Shown here piece by piece: positions 22,964-33,539 of a DNA stretch of 64,000 bases (position 1 is its first letter; each line of letters opens with the position of its first letter). Both the position numbers and the translations under genes were made by a program. The notes under the pieces were generated by a model that was not told the DNA's origin, ran no database searches, and saw only the letters and a list, made by a program, of their open reading frames with translations. The stretch comes from Cheiracanthium punctorium (taxonomy: Eukaryota > Arthropoda > Arachnida > Araneae > Cheiracanthiidae): NCBI GenBank assembly GCA_038373885.1, contig JAWZYV010016594.1, positions 20,114-84,113 of the forward strand. Reading direction: 5' to 3'.

Positions 22964-23409
22964 GCTTCTGCCACCTAGATACAGAAAGCCTGAGCGCTGA
23001 AGCTTTGACGCCATCATTAGGCCTTCAAGTAATGACGTCACCACACTTTCATTCTCATAAAGTAAAACTATTTCAGATTTCTGGTGAATGCTACAAATAT
23101 TAAAAAGTATCTTAAGTGAAAGATAAAAATTAAAATACGTTCGTGACACAAAACAATTCATTGTGATCTTTTCCCTTATTACATTATATAATTAGTTACA
23201 GTTAAAAACTGCTCTTTTTTGTAAAATTAATTTTTCTATCTCAATTCAATAAAATGTTGTTATAAGAGAGTAAATTCACCAGAAATTTCGAATAGTTTTA
23301 CATTATGAAACATAATCTGTGATGACGTCATCTTTAGAAGGCCAACTGATGACGTAGAGGCTTGGTGACGTAGCAGTGGTTAGGCTTTCTATGTCTAGGA
23401 GGCAGTGCT
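22964..23409. mobile_element. MITE C, complete diverged copy (C1)
   Basis: The left end reads CTAGATACAGAAAGCC, then TTTGACGCCATCATTAGGCC and TGACGTCACC. The right end reads GATGACGTCATC, GATGACGTAGAGGCTTGGTG and AGGCTTTCTATGTCTAGGAG. The ends are long imperfect inverted repeats and the AT-rich centre has no ORF. Flanks both contain GCTTCTG, a possible target-site duplication. Confidence 0.75.
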
Positions 23410-24931
23410 TCTGCGCAGGTGCTGAGTTGAGTAGATGATACGTGCATGTATATATTTACTACTAAACGAACGAACACAGCGTAAACATTCACAAATACGA
23501 AAATCAACAAAGCAGGTGTACAGATAGGTATGTATTTTTAGTGCCTACTTAAGTGGTAAAATACGACAAACCAGCCTTAGTACTAAATGTTTCTCATCGA
23601 ATGCATTATAAGATAAGCATTTACCAAAACATCAGTTCTGGTATCACAAATCATTCGAACTCTGTGATAATCGCTTATCGTTAGTATTCCCACACTGTTA
23701 GCATGTCATATGAAACAAAAGAGATCAATGAAATGAAAGATTGAATTGTCACTTCCGTGATTAAAATGTTATTAACCAAATTATTTTGATAAGGGTTAGT
23801 AGTCACATTATAACGATGTGAATTCCTATTGTTTCACTATATTTAAAATCCAGTTTGACTTATTTTTAGATGTTGTAACTTTGGCTGTCATTGCACGCAT
23901 TAATTAGTAAGAATTTCCTCTTTTCGTTCGAGTGTAGGATATCCGATTACCATTAATATATTTTACCTTCTTATACGAGATTAAATTTTATAGGGTAATC
24001 TTTAAACTCAAAATTTTAACAGAAATAGCAGATACCGAGGTTTTTTTTTTTTAATTTCTTAAAACTTGTAAAATATAAACACTGGAAAAATATAAAATAT
24101 TACTAAACAAATTACCGAGGTCTTATACTATAAACAAAATTCTGCCAATTTTATAAAATATTGAATGAAGCACACATCAAATATTGAAAAAAAAATACAT
24201 TTAAAATTCTAAGATAATAAATCCTGAAGATCTAAATCTGACTGAATTATTTCAGATTTAGAAAGTCAAAAAGATATTAACGTTGAGCTCTAGGCTATTA
24301 TGAGATCTTTTTCAGTGCTTGTCATAAAACAAAACTTATTCTCATAGAATAATTAATTTCACCAAGCAGATTTCTGCATTTGAACTGAAATGAAACTACC
24401 GTCCGGCATTTCATTTTTTTAATACTTCCCCAAAGAGCAATTTCCGTCAATACATTACGAAAGAGGGAAAAAATGGTACACTGCAACAAACTCTTTTTCT
24501 AACGAAATCTTTGTCGAATAAACAAGATAAAATCTCTAGAATTGGCGCAAATAAAGCACGGGAAATTTAACTCGGCAAATTGTTTCTGTCCGTTTCGTTA
24601 GTTCGTGATTTAGAGAGTAGAAAATATTTTAATGTTTTCGTTCAAATATTCCACACATCATCTCTTATCACAGTTGTCATTAAGTAGTTTAGTGGAGTAA
24701 AAAGTCTTATTAGGGAAAAGAATGAAATTGAAAGAAAGAAACTGTTTTAAATATCATAAATTAAAAAACTATATCTCTGCACGTATGAAAGTATTTTATT
24801 CCATGATTGAGAGCCCTTTTGAACACCATAGATATTTTTACTTAGCGTTAAAAGCTACATGAAAAACCTAAATTAACGTAACGTAATGTAAAGTGGAACA
24901 TTTTTTGGAACACCTGAGGAGAAGCCTCTTA
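23410..24931. other. No recognisable gene
   Basis: AT-rich sequence with poly-A and poly-T runs. No supported frame, repeat family or RNA gene was seen. Confidence 0.35.
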
Positions 24932-25363
24932 TCAACGCCTCCTGCATATAGAAAGCCTTACAACTCCTACGTCATTAACCTTTGACGTCATCATTTGGCC
25001 TACAGTTGAAAGTTTTCCAATAACAAAATAACACTATTAAAAATTTCTGATAAATACTACAAATATTAGAAAATATCCTATATTAAACAATAAAATTAAA
25101 ATATCTTTCTCATACAAAATTATTCAGTATGATCTATTTCCTTATCACATTATCTAATTAGTTATGGTTAAAAACTGCAATTTGTCGTAAAATTACATTT
25201 TTTATATCAAATTATTAAAATATTGCCAATCATGGGTAAATTCAGCAGAAATTTATAATAGCTTTATTTTGTCACAATCAAACTTTTAGATGCAGGCCAA
25301 ATGATGACGTCAAAGCTTGGTGACGTAGAAGTTGTAAGGCTTTCTACATGTAGGAGGTGTTGA
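24932..25363. mobile_element. MITE C, complete copy (C2)
   Basis: The ends TCAACGCCTCCTGCATATAG and CTACATGTAGGAGGTGTTGA are inverted repeats continuing through AAAGCCTTACAACTCCTACG on the left and CGTAGAAGTTGTAAGGCTTT on the right. TGACGTCATCATTTGGCC and GGCCAAATGATGACGTCA lie symmetrically inside. Flanking TCTTA(T) on both sides is the probable 5-6-bp target duplication. This is the cleanest C copy. Confidence 0.8.
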
Positions 25364-25427
25364 TCTTATACACAGTACATAGCAAGCGGAAGTCACAACT
25401 GTCACCTCATAGATACCATATCCGTTA

Positions 25428-25758
25428 GATAGATGCCAACTCTCGTGGTTTTTTCCAGGAGATTTACCATCACAATTTTTAAACAGTGTTGTTCTGCGTT
25501 AAGTTGTTTGCCTTACCTTATGTATAAGCTGCTAATTAAAAATTAATGGTGGGAAATCTCCCGAAAAAAACGAGAGCATAGCTGCCAACTCTTCTGATTT
25601 TATCGGAAGATTTTCCACCACTAATTTTTACTAAACAATTCAAAGTTAAAATAAGTCCAAATTTTTAATGCAAAATAAAACTGCTTAAAAATTGTGGTGG
25701 ACAATCTTCCGATAAAATTGGAAGAGTTGGCAGCTATGCGAGAGAGTTGGTAGCTCTG
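25428..25758. mobile_element. MITE A copy interrupted by A2 (A1)
   Basis: The left end AGATGCCAACTCTCGTGG and the right end GAGTTGGTAGCTCTG belong together. Between them are GAGATTTACCATCACAATTT and ATTAATGGTGGGAAATCTCC, then the second element. Without the insert, A1 would be ~160 bp, the normal family length. Its flanks show no clear target duplication, so it is older than its guest. Confidence 0.7.
25577..25738. mobile_element. MITE A nested in A1 (A2)
   Basis: Exactly 162 bp from CATAGCTGCCAACTCTTCTG to AGAGTTGGCAGCTATG. It is flanked by CGAGAG on both sides (25,571-25,576 and 25,739-25,744), a 6-bp target duplication made from A1's own right end. The ~33-bp terminal inverted repeats contain GATTTTATCGGAAGATTTTCC. 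There is no ORF. Confidence 0.88.
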
Positions 25759-25766
25759 GGTAACAG

Positions 25767-25928
25767 CACAGCTGCCAACTCTTCCGGTTTTTCCGGAAGA
25801 TTTTCCACCTTTAATTTTTACTTACGGATTTAAGCTTAAAATAAGTCCAAAATTTTATTGTAAAATAAAACTGTGTGAAGATAGTGGTGAAAAATCTTCC
25901 GTAAAAACCGGAAGAGTTGGCAGCTATG
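25767..25928. mobile_element. MITE A, complete copy (A3)
   Basis: 162 bp from CACAGCTGCCAACTCTTCCG to GAGTTGGCAGCTATG, flanked by GTAACAG on both sides (25,760-25,766 and 25,929-25,935). It sits eight bases after A1, making a cluster of three family members within 501 bp. Confidence 0.88.
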
Positions 25929-25935
25929 GTAACAG

Positions 25936-26628
25936 GTAAGTACAGTAAACGTAAGATGTTTAGTCTTCAAACTAACGATCTCTAAGGTATTTTTCTATTC
26001 TGAAGCTCACTATCATAAAGAGCATAAAATACTTAGAAAGTTGATGCTCACTTAGAAAATGTCACTCATTTACCCGATATAAGCAGATGTCTCTGCCACC
26101 AGTATGGGACACGGTGCGCACGCAGTACGAAAGTGTGGATTAATTTAAAAGTTGAATAGGCTGTGACATACGTGGACTGGATTTGGCTTTGAATCTGTGG
26201 ATGTTAGCATGGAAACATTTCTAACTAGAGCCACCAGTTATCTTACATTCGCTACCAAAAATACCTATGTTGTGATTGCCAAGTGGTGAAAATCTTAAAT
26301 TCGGGAAAAACCACAATTTTCAGTCATAAAGGCTAAAATGGATTTAAAGTTTCATCCAATAAAATTTTATTTTTTCAATTTATCATCAGGGAAACACAAA
26401 TTTTGAATTTTTATAGTACTGAAAATATTAGATGCTTCCTACTAAAAAATTTGGCCTTAACAGTTTCGAATCAAATTCGCATCTTTCTAATGATCCATGT
26501 ACTATGAACGTATTCCTTCAGCCTGCTCGAGTTGATTGGAATTGCTTTTCTACAATTTATTTGTACCCAGGAGAACATTAAAATGTATTTCCGTACTTTT
26601 ATTTTTTTTTTTACATTCCATACACCGG
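25936..26628. other. No recognisable gene
   Basis: AT-rich sequence without a supported frame or repeat. A poly-T tract abuts the B element at 26,629. Confidence 0.35.
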
Positions 26629-26810
26629 CATAGCTGCCAACTGCTCGGAATATAATTAACCACTTTTTCTGAACAGTATATTTTTATAAATGTTTTTTCG
26701 ACGTACAAACTATGTCACATTATTAACTTAAAACTTTTCTGTATTCTAAGCCCGAAAAATCCTGTTTTAGAAAAGTGATTAGTTATTTTCCGGAGCAGTG
26801 GGCAGCTATG
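26629..26810. mobile_element. MITE B, complete copy (B1)
   Basis: The ends are CATAGCTGCCAACTGCTCGG and GAGCAGTGGGCAGCTATG. Inside, AATATAATTAACCACTTTTT on the left pairs with AAAAGTGATTAGTTATTTTC on the right. ~182 bp, no ORF. No clear target duplication remains. Confidence 0.75.
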
Positions 26811-27049
26811 CGCTATTTATTATATTTATTTTTGAGTTTCCGAGCTGGAATTTTCAAATTATCTAACTAGTTTCCCAAACACCATGATCTTATAAACGAA
26901 ATGAAACTCAGATCTAGAAACGCACTTACAACATTTAAAGTTTCACCCAAAACGTTTAATGTTTCACCTGTCATTATTTTTCATTTATGAAACACAGACG
27001 CGGAATTTGAAAATCACTGAAAACCGTTTGAGAGATCCGCACAAGCAAC

Positions 27050-27240
27050 ATCCACACACGAAAAGAATCAATTGACGCCATCACTAAGACTACAAAAAGC
27101 ACTACATCAGTTTCATTTTCACAAGGTGAAGCTATTTAAAATTCTCCGTGAGTGCTTCAACTCTTAAAAAATATCTTAAGTTGAAGATTAAAATCAAAAT
27201 ACTTTTCCGATACTAAATAATCTGAGCAAGGAAGACAAAT
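27050..27240. mobile_element. MITE C, degenerate left part
   Basis: AATTGACGCCATCACTAAG, TTTCATTTTCACAAGG, CTATTTAAAATTCTCCGTGA and ATCTTAAGTTGAAGATTAAA follow the order of the left half of C copies. The terminal block and the right half are missing. Confidence 0.45.
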
Positions 27241-27473
27241 AGCACACTTCCATGGATTATGATTTATTTTCCAGCTTAATAAAGCCCCCAAAAATTACAT
27301 ACGAATGAGACCTACTCGTGGGTAATGGTGCACTTTCCTGCATAAAGCCATACAGACAAATGTTAAGGCCACATGGATTATAAAACGCTTTGATATAGCA
27401 CTTAGCACTTATGTACGTATTCGACATAGGAAAGTGTTTCAGATTCTTGTTATTCCTTTTCTTTTTTTTTCAG

Positions 27474-27656
27474 AATAAATTTTGCAGCAGATTCATCTAC
27501 GTAAGAAACACATTTGTATTCAAACTAAATAATAGAGAACATTTTTCTAAATCTTACACTGGCAGTTTTATTCGTCATGTGCCACATCTTTGCACTTACT
27601 CTGAAACATGTGCATCTATCGTGATGAAAAAGCCCTACGTAGAATTTAAGGCCTAA
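27474..27656 (+). other. Possible terminal exon-like frame
   Basis: A strong polypyrimidine tract (27,444-27,470) ends in CAG at 27,471-27,473. From the next base an open frame of 60 codons runs to a TAA at 27,654. The peptide has no recognisable family and a few Cys residues. The splice-site-like context is the only reason to list it; no upstream exon, polyadenylation signal or donor partner was found. Confidence 0.15.
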
Positions 27657-27764
27657 CCGGAAGTCGATGTAATCACGCAAAATTAACGGCATAGCCTACA
27701 CTTCACAAGCAGTTTTGTTTTATGCAAAATTTGGTAAATAGTTTTATCATGAATTTACGTCACT

Positions 27765-28140
27765 CAGTGGTCTGGGCGCTAAACTCCGTTCCCATAAGAA
27801 CACGGCAAGTGAAGCAGCATCCGGCTTGGCCAGTGCTCGGGAGGGTCAACCCCCTCTCCGCTCGACTGCTGTGGGACCGAGTACGCTAGCGGGAGCTGGT
27901 GCACGTAAAATCCGTCGTGGCTCCAATGTCCTCCAGGTTGTTAAACGATACCTCGGGGGGTGCCGATTTCAGAGGGTTGGTCCCTCCTCTGGAATGGGTT
28001 CAAAATGAGGGGACCCCGAGCAAAAGTCGGACTGCCTCCCACTGGGGTCCTAAACTTGGAAGGCGCCCACCCCTCTGTCTATCGCCTCCCTACCTGGGGG
28101 ATCTGGCACCGCATATCATAGCGCATAAGTAACAACAACA
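27765..28140 (+). repeat. SINE-like repeat J, full copy (J1)
   Basis: A GC-rich ~375-bp block starts CAGTGGTCTGGGCGCTAAAC, includes GAACACGGCAAGTGAAGCAG and GGGAGCTGGTGCACGTAAAA, and ends in an (AAC)n tail. It matches 34,457-34,793 closely and 33,168-33,240 in part. No clear A or B box was found, so it may be a SINE with an unusual head or the 3' end of a LINE. The short frames inside it are not genes. Confidence 0.7.
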
Positions 28141-28334
28141 TGATTAATTTACTTATCCACATTAACTTTTATACTACCTTGTGTTAAGAAAAGGAATTTT
28201 TCAACAAATAATAGCATTCCAACATAAGCCATTTTACATTACCGTATGAAATATATGAAGTTACATTACCCTATCGAGAAAAGGTTGTTTTTTCCAAAAA
28301 AGACGTTATGATGCGACCTAGGCCACAACACAAT

Positions 28335-28840
28335 GGGAGGATAGAGCGATTGTCAAAGCAGCTGCCACAGCACTGGATTTGTCGCTATCAACTATCTACC
28401 GTGGGACCCGCGCACACATGTATCCAACATGACCCACCACAGACGATTGAGAAAGCGGAATGTACGCTCGCGCTGACCGTTACGCCGGTTGCCTTTCACG
28501 CCTGTACATCGTCGAGTCCGATTACCGTGGAGCCGGGCTCGATCAACGTGGAACTGCCCTGACTGGGCACCTATTGTCTTTAGTGACGAGTTCCATTCCC
28601 AACTGTGTCCTGACGACAACCGCAGACGTGTGTGGAGACGCCCAGAGCAGAGGGTGGGATCCTTCCCTGACTATCCCACGTCACACAGGCCCACAACAAG
28701 GTGTTATGGTCTGGGTTACCATGTCTTTTGAAAACCGGACCCCTTTGATAGTCATTTCTGGTGCATTGACAGCACAGCGGTACGTTGAGAACATCCTACG
28801 ACCGATTGTGTTACCCTTCCTTTTGCGACACCCTAAATAA
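28335..28840 (+). pseudogene. Tc1-like transposase, frameshifted and truncated
   Basis: Pieces of a Tc1/mariner transposase appear in order across shifting frames. EDRAIVKAAATALDLSLSTI near 28,338-28,398 corresponds to the DNA-binding linker region. LPFTPVHRRVRL and then IVFSDEFHSQLCPDDNRRRV near 28,486-28,630 follow, with VFSDE carrying the first catalytic Asp. GPQQGVMVWVTMSFENRTPL and TAQRYVENILRPIVLPFLL lie near 28,690-28,820. The reading frame changes near 28,450 and again near 28,650, and the copy stops at a TAA just before the region that would hold QQDN and the third acidic residue. No terminal inverted repeats are visible. It cannot encode an active enzyme. Confidence 0.85.
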
Positions 28841-28984
28841 ATACTTGTTCGAAGATTTTATGTAGAATTCACTACTTCTTTTGTTAACGTGCATTTCCCG
28901 TTACATTGCTTATTTATGCTAATTTGTTTGGTTCCTTGTTTTTTCTGTTAAGACAAAGCTACATGACGGCTACTTACTTAAGGG

Positions 28985-29160
28985 GGATGTCTTTAACGAA
29001 GGGCTTTTTAAGGGTTCTAATACGTTTTCACGTTGCATTTGGAGAGAACCACCCTAACATGTAGACCATTAGACTGACCGCCGCGGGGTAGACCAAAAGC
29101 CTGGATCTTCACACTTCAGCCATCTGCCATGTTCATTGTCTCATCCACACGGTCATGGCT
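28985..29160 (-). repeat. SINE-E copy
   Basis: In minus orientation, GGGCTTTTTAAGGGTTCTAA, TTTCACGTTGCATTTGGAGA and TTCACACTTCAGCCATCTGC are in family order. The B-box region near 29,100 is altered. Confidence 0.6.
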
Positions 29161-30457
29161 GGGTCTTATTTATGTTAAAGAACCTTATCTTCACTCTTAC
29201 AGCCTATTGCTATGGCTATACTTAAAAGTGCGGCATATGCTGAGTTCATAAGTTGGGCTATTTCATTGAATGAAGGGTTCGAAACGGATGTGGGGGAAAT
29301 TTTTGTTGACTTGACTTAAGATATCCTGTTTTTTTCTTATTGGAATAATTGAGATGTGTCATTTCCAAAGTGTTAGGCTAATACTTTTATTTAAACGGAC
29401 ATTCATTAGGCTTTTCAGCTAGCTTAGTGAACCCAGAGCAAACGTGATTGAGCTGAACACAATACTTCCTTTAAAATGAGAAATAAAAGAAAGTTGCACT
29501 GTAACTTATCTAATTTCAATTTATGATCGTTTGAGAAGGTTAATTATCAAAGATTGCTGCTTTTGTATACAAAAAATAATATATTTTTAAATTTTTAATT
29601 GAATGAAACAAAAAATAATTTAGTAAAAGGCAGCAGCGTATTAGTTTTTTTCCTACAGAATGAGAACAAATGCACGGAAAGCGCCATTCGAAAATAAAGA
29701 TCCAGTTTAGAAACTCAGTCCACTAAGAGTTCAAACAAATAAAAATCCTTTAATTCACTAATTAATAAGAAAGAAAAATCCTATAATTTACAACAGAATT
29801 ATAGTGGATTACTTTGGTTTATGAAACATTTGTTTAAGTAGAGCATTTATGCAATGGTATAAAATATTTGTACGTTTCTGTGAAAAATTTTAAAACTGAA
29901 TAGGAAATGCCAGTAGAGTAGTAATATTACACTCTAGCACTCATCACCGGAAAAAAGTAAATTCAATATTGTTTTTACAGCACATATAACAATACGCGAC
30001 GTTAATTTTCTACTATTTCGTCTTCTTTCACGTTCCTCGAGAAGCTTTAAAGCTTCCCGGGTACAAACAGTATCATAAGAAAGGAAGCTCGGTGAAAACG
30101 TCCATATATATATAGTAACACTGTACAGTGTACGCCTCCTCTACAACTATACATCAGAGGTAAAATAGCAGCCACATTCGGCAGATTTAAGGCCAGTAGA
30201 AAAAATCAACGCTTATTCTCTAAAAGTGATCGCACAATATATCAAGCTTCTAATGTTCCTAATAGTACAAAAGCTTTAGATGTTATTTTTCTCAGTTAAT
30301 TTCGCTGCAATACTTTAATACATCGGAGATAAAGAACGAAGAAGACTTTAGCATATATCGGAGGAAAAAATTTATTTTTCCTGAAACTATAGCGTCTAGT
30401 TCAAACATAAAATTCTCTTTGGTTGCTAAAACAAATTTCAAGTAATATTCAACTCAG
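29161..30457. other. No recognisable gene
   Basis: AT-rich sequence with no supported frame or known repeat. A short (TA)n run occurs near 30,105-30,115. Confidence 0.35.
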
Positions 30458-30668
30458 GTTGTGTAGCTGCTAGAGAGCCATTTTACCACACCACGTGTCC
30501 AGGTTCGATTACCGGCACGAGCTTGGGTGTCATAGCGTGCATCCCTTCATAGGAGGAAACGCTAATCTACCTATTCAGGGTCTCCATAATAAAGAGACCA
30601 GTAATTCTAGCCTTGGTAGTTGCCAAAACCTATAAACAGCAAGCGCTCAGCATTAGAAAAAAAAATTA
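30458..30668 (+). repeat. SINE-1 copy with A-rich tail
   Basis: The head has TGTAGCTGCTAGAGAGCC and a good B box, GGTTCGATTACC. The body has GCATCCCTTCATAGGAGG and CCATAATAAAGAGACCAG, and the copy ends in an A-rich tail at 30,656-30,668. Confidence 0.7.
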
Positions 30669-30689
30669 AAGTAACATCTTACTGAATCC

Positions 30690-31600
30690 GAAAAAGAGAT
30701 GGAAAAAAAAGTAAATAACTCCAGTAAAAGTACTCTTCAAAATAACATTCTCTTATTGTTGCTTTCGTTGTTCAAAAAGTGTTGCATTACGATGTTATTA
30801 ATTGCACTGACTTTCTATGTCACACCCGCAATTTTCAATTGTGCAATTAATTTTGTGGAGAAATTAAAAAGCGCAGCATATTGCTACTTCCGATAATAAC
30901 GAATTGCGTCTTTATATACAGATTATTTATAAGCAAATCTCTCAAGTTGCACAGTAGTAAAAAAATGATGCAATCTCAATCAAAGAAGCCAGAAGTTTAA
31001 TAATTAAGTAATAATAACATTTTCCTGATAAGTAAAACAATTACGTAGTCGTTTGAAGACATTCGCGCGTGTGCGCAGCACTTTATTATAGATTTCACTG
31101 TCCCAAAATTAAAAAGTTAATATATAGTTTTACTGAAGGACGCTTTCAATATAAAAGAAATAATGCAGCAATAATCTCTGAGCCTTATAATTTTGAAATG
31201 AAAAGATACCTTTATCTTTTAAAAGTATTCTATATTTTTTAAATGAAGTGTAGTTTTTGTTTTCATAATTATCTTCTCATCTAACCAATTTCATTCTCAT
31301 TACTTATAAAGAATTATACATAACTTCAGTAATTTAATGACAGTTCGAAGACATTTCTTTATAGAATGAGACTCATTTTAATCGATCGTTTTATGTAGAA
31401 ATTAAATTTTCATAATACAAATATTAATACATCGAGCGCAATTACTTATGAATAAATTTAAAAGTGGCTTGTATTTCTCAGACAAAATCAATAATATGCT
31501 CCAAAAAAGGTAATTATGATCATTTACAAAATATTCATCCAAGATCTTTGCATTATAGAAAAGAAAGTCCTTAAAATTTTTATTTTTTGCTTTTCAAAAA
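30690..31600 (+). repeat. Set-2 degenerate segment, copy a
   Basis: The blocks TTCAAAATAACATTCTC, AATTTTGTGGAGAAATTAAA, AGAAGCCAGAAGTTTAATAA, TTTTCCTGATAAGTAAAAC, AAAGAAATAATGCAGCAATA and CATTTACAAAATATTCATCC recur in the same order at about 35.2-36.1 kb. Most also recur at 39.0-39.6 kb. The small frame 30699-30896 has a hydrophobic stretch but is not kept open in the other copies, so it is not annotated as a gene. Confidence 0.5.
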
Positions 31601-31920
31601 AAAATGGACTAACTCCTCTGCCGTTTTTTATCTACCCAAAAAACATGCTTGACTTTAACTGATAAAGCCTTAATCTAAAGATTACATCAGCAGCTCTATT
31701 CTTGTAGTGCCACGTTTTAGTACTCACTGTGAAAGAAATGCTTCTACAAAGCTTACATAGCACTATATAGACTATGAATATGAATAACCTCACACCAATA
31801 TAAGGACGCCAAAAAATGGTAAAGCTTTCTCTTGACTTGTAGATTTGTTTTAAATGAAATTTAATAAATGGTTTACTGTTTGTTTTATTTTTGTGGGATT
31901 ACGGCCGATTATCTGAAAAA

Positions 31921-32108
31921 GGGATCTAGGACGAGGAGGTGGTGTCCTCCAACGCGCGTCTTTCTAAGGGGTCCTAACCCCTAGTTATGCTAAGTTTTGG
32001 AGAAAACCACAGAAACTCCGAGCGGCTCGGTCCACGGACGCCCCCTAGTTTTGAAGCAAGCACCATCAGTCTCCCAGTAGAGAGCACTATGCTCTCGTCC
32101 ACTGTTGG
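31921..32108 (-). repeat. SINE-E copy, diverged
   Basis: TTTCTAAGGGGTCCTAACCC, TTTGGAGAAAACCACAGAAA, GAGCGGCTCGGTCC and GAGAGCACTATGCTCTCG keep the family order in minus orientation. Its 5' end bears GAGCATAGTGCTCTC on the minus strand, an A-box-like segment. Confidence 0.55.
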
Positions 32109-32231
32109 AACAAGTACAGTGTCTGATGATTTGATGGTGCGCAATTAGTTTTTTCCTAAGTTGTACAAAAAATATGAACATTCGAAACAAACAAAAATTT
32201 TCGAGCATCAATAATCTAACATAGAAATATA

Positions 32232-32656
32232 TACAGGGTGTATAGCGAGTGTACAGTGGTCAAAATTTTCTATGGTGAAAACTATTGCTTAGAATGCTAC
32301 TAAATTTGAAGGAAACCTTAATGGAACCTTGGGAGAAAAATTTGCTTGGTAAAAATGTATTTCAAGAAATCACCCCCAGGTGGCGTTTAAAAGCATTTTG
32401 ATACAAGTAATACAGAAAAATAACCATTCTCAAGCAAAGAAAACAATCAAGAATTTTTAAATCAGATGCATTATACCTCTGGACGGTGAAATAATTTGCA
32501 CATCAGTAACTGTATCATAATAAAACGCCACCTGATATTAATTTTTGATCTTTATTTTTAATGGAGACCTTTCTCTCATGGTCTCACTAAGGCTTTCTTC
32601 AAATTTGGTAATATTCTGACCAGTAGTTTTGAAAATTTAACTATAAACACCATGCA
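32232..32656. mobile_element. Fold-back element K (~425 bp)
   Basis: An imperfect hairpin begins TACAGGGTGTATAG and ends CTATAAACACCATG. Left blocks CAAAATTTTC, TACTAAATTTGAAGGAAACC and AGGTGGCGTTT pair with right blocks GAAAATTTAA, GGCTTTCTTCAAATTTGGTA and AAACGCCACCT. The TACAGGGTG end resembles element H and mariner-type ends. It has no ORF. Confidence 0.65.
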
Positions 32657-32847
32657 AATTAATTCATCGATAAAAAGCTTTTTCGATATTTTAACGAATT
32701 TCAAGATTTCTAACGCTTCATAACATTAACTATCCATTTTGTGGAAGTTTATTGTGTAAATTAAGACTCACTAATGTAGCCCAAAGAGGTGGCAATCTTA
32801 GTTTTTGAAAGCAACTGCCAGTTTTCGATCAATTATTATACATATTG

Positions 32848-33009
32848 CAGAGCTGCCAAGTCTCCGGCTTTTTTCGGGAGATTTCCCACCACTAATTTTT
32901 ACTTACAAATTTATGCTTAGAATAAGTCCAAATGTGCAATCCAAAATAAAACTGACAAAAAAATGTGGTGGGAAATCTCCCGGAAAAAGCTGGAGACTTG
33001 GCAGCTCTG
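32848..33009. mobile_element. MITE A, CAGAG-type copy (A4)
   Basis: 162 bp from CAGAGCTGCCAAGTCTCCGG to GAGACTTGGCAGCTCTG, flanked by ATATTG on both sides (32,842-32,847 and 33,010-33,015). Together with A5 it forms a subfamily ending CAGAG and reading TTTCGGGAGATTTCCCACCA in the stem. The short frames crossing it are not genes. Confidence 0.9.
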
Positions 33010-33167
33010 ATATTGTTCAATATATGCTTCCAAGTTGTGTTCACAAGTTATTTGCGTGCATTGTTATTATATGTTATATGTATGTTATTCTCTTACGCCT
33101 CGTACGGTTTATACAGCTGTTTTATATGTAATTTTCTTGACCATGCTCACTCAGAGGCCTTGTGCAT

Positions 33168-33240
33168 TTCTGGTGCCAGGTCTCTCATCTGGAATTGATT
33201 CAAAATTAGGAGACCCCGAGCAAATCCACATCAAAACGTG
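33168..33240 (+). repeat. Repeat J fragment (J2)
   Basis: TCTCATCTGGAATTGATTCA then AAATTAGGAGACCCCGAGCA matches the middle of J1. Both ends are missing. Confidence 0.6.
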
Positions 33241-33476
33241 GTATCCGTCAAAATTATAGTCTAGTAATAATGATCAATACCCGATTTACGCGCATCCCAA
33301 AACCATTTGGTTCACACGTGTGACACTAAAAACAAACCCTGTCAGCATTAAAAGACATCATTGGCTAGAACAACCACTTCGAATGAAATCCAAAATAATC
33401 ATTCCCTGCCACAGCCAAGCAAGATTCTGAAAACAGCAAACACCAAAAGGACCATTAGACATTCTAAGAGCGCCAC

Positions 33477-33484
33477 TATATAAG
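33477..33484 (+). promoter_or_regulatory. TATA-box-like sequence
   Basis: TATATAAG lies 45 bp upstream of an ATG at 33,522, a spacing seen in compact arthropod promoters. The frame from that ATG stops after 14 codons (MAATHVPIVVWVTG), although TG|GTAACG at about 33,554 could act as a weak splice donor. In AT-rich DNA such a match is often chance. Confidence 0.15.
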
Positions 33485-33539
33485 AAATTTGTCCGCCAAA
33501 TCGGCAGAGGACTCTACCAGCATGGCAGCTACTCATGTC

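Noticed and set aside
27826..28132. Frames inside repeat J as genes
   Set aside because: They lie wholly inside a repeat with three copies in the window, and the matching frames are not kept open in the other copies.
28392..28619. Minus-strand frame opposite the Tc1 remnant
   Set aside because: Shadow of the transposase-coding strand; the recognisable motifs are on the plus strand.
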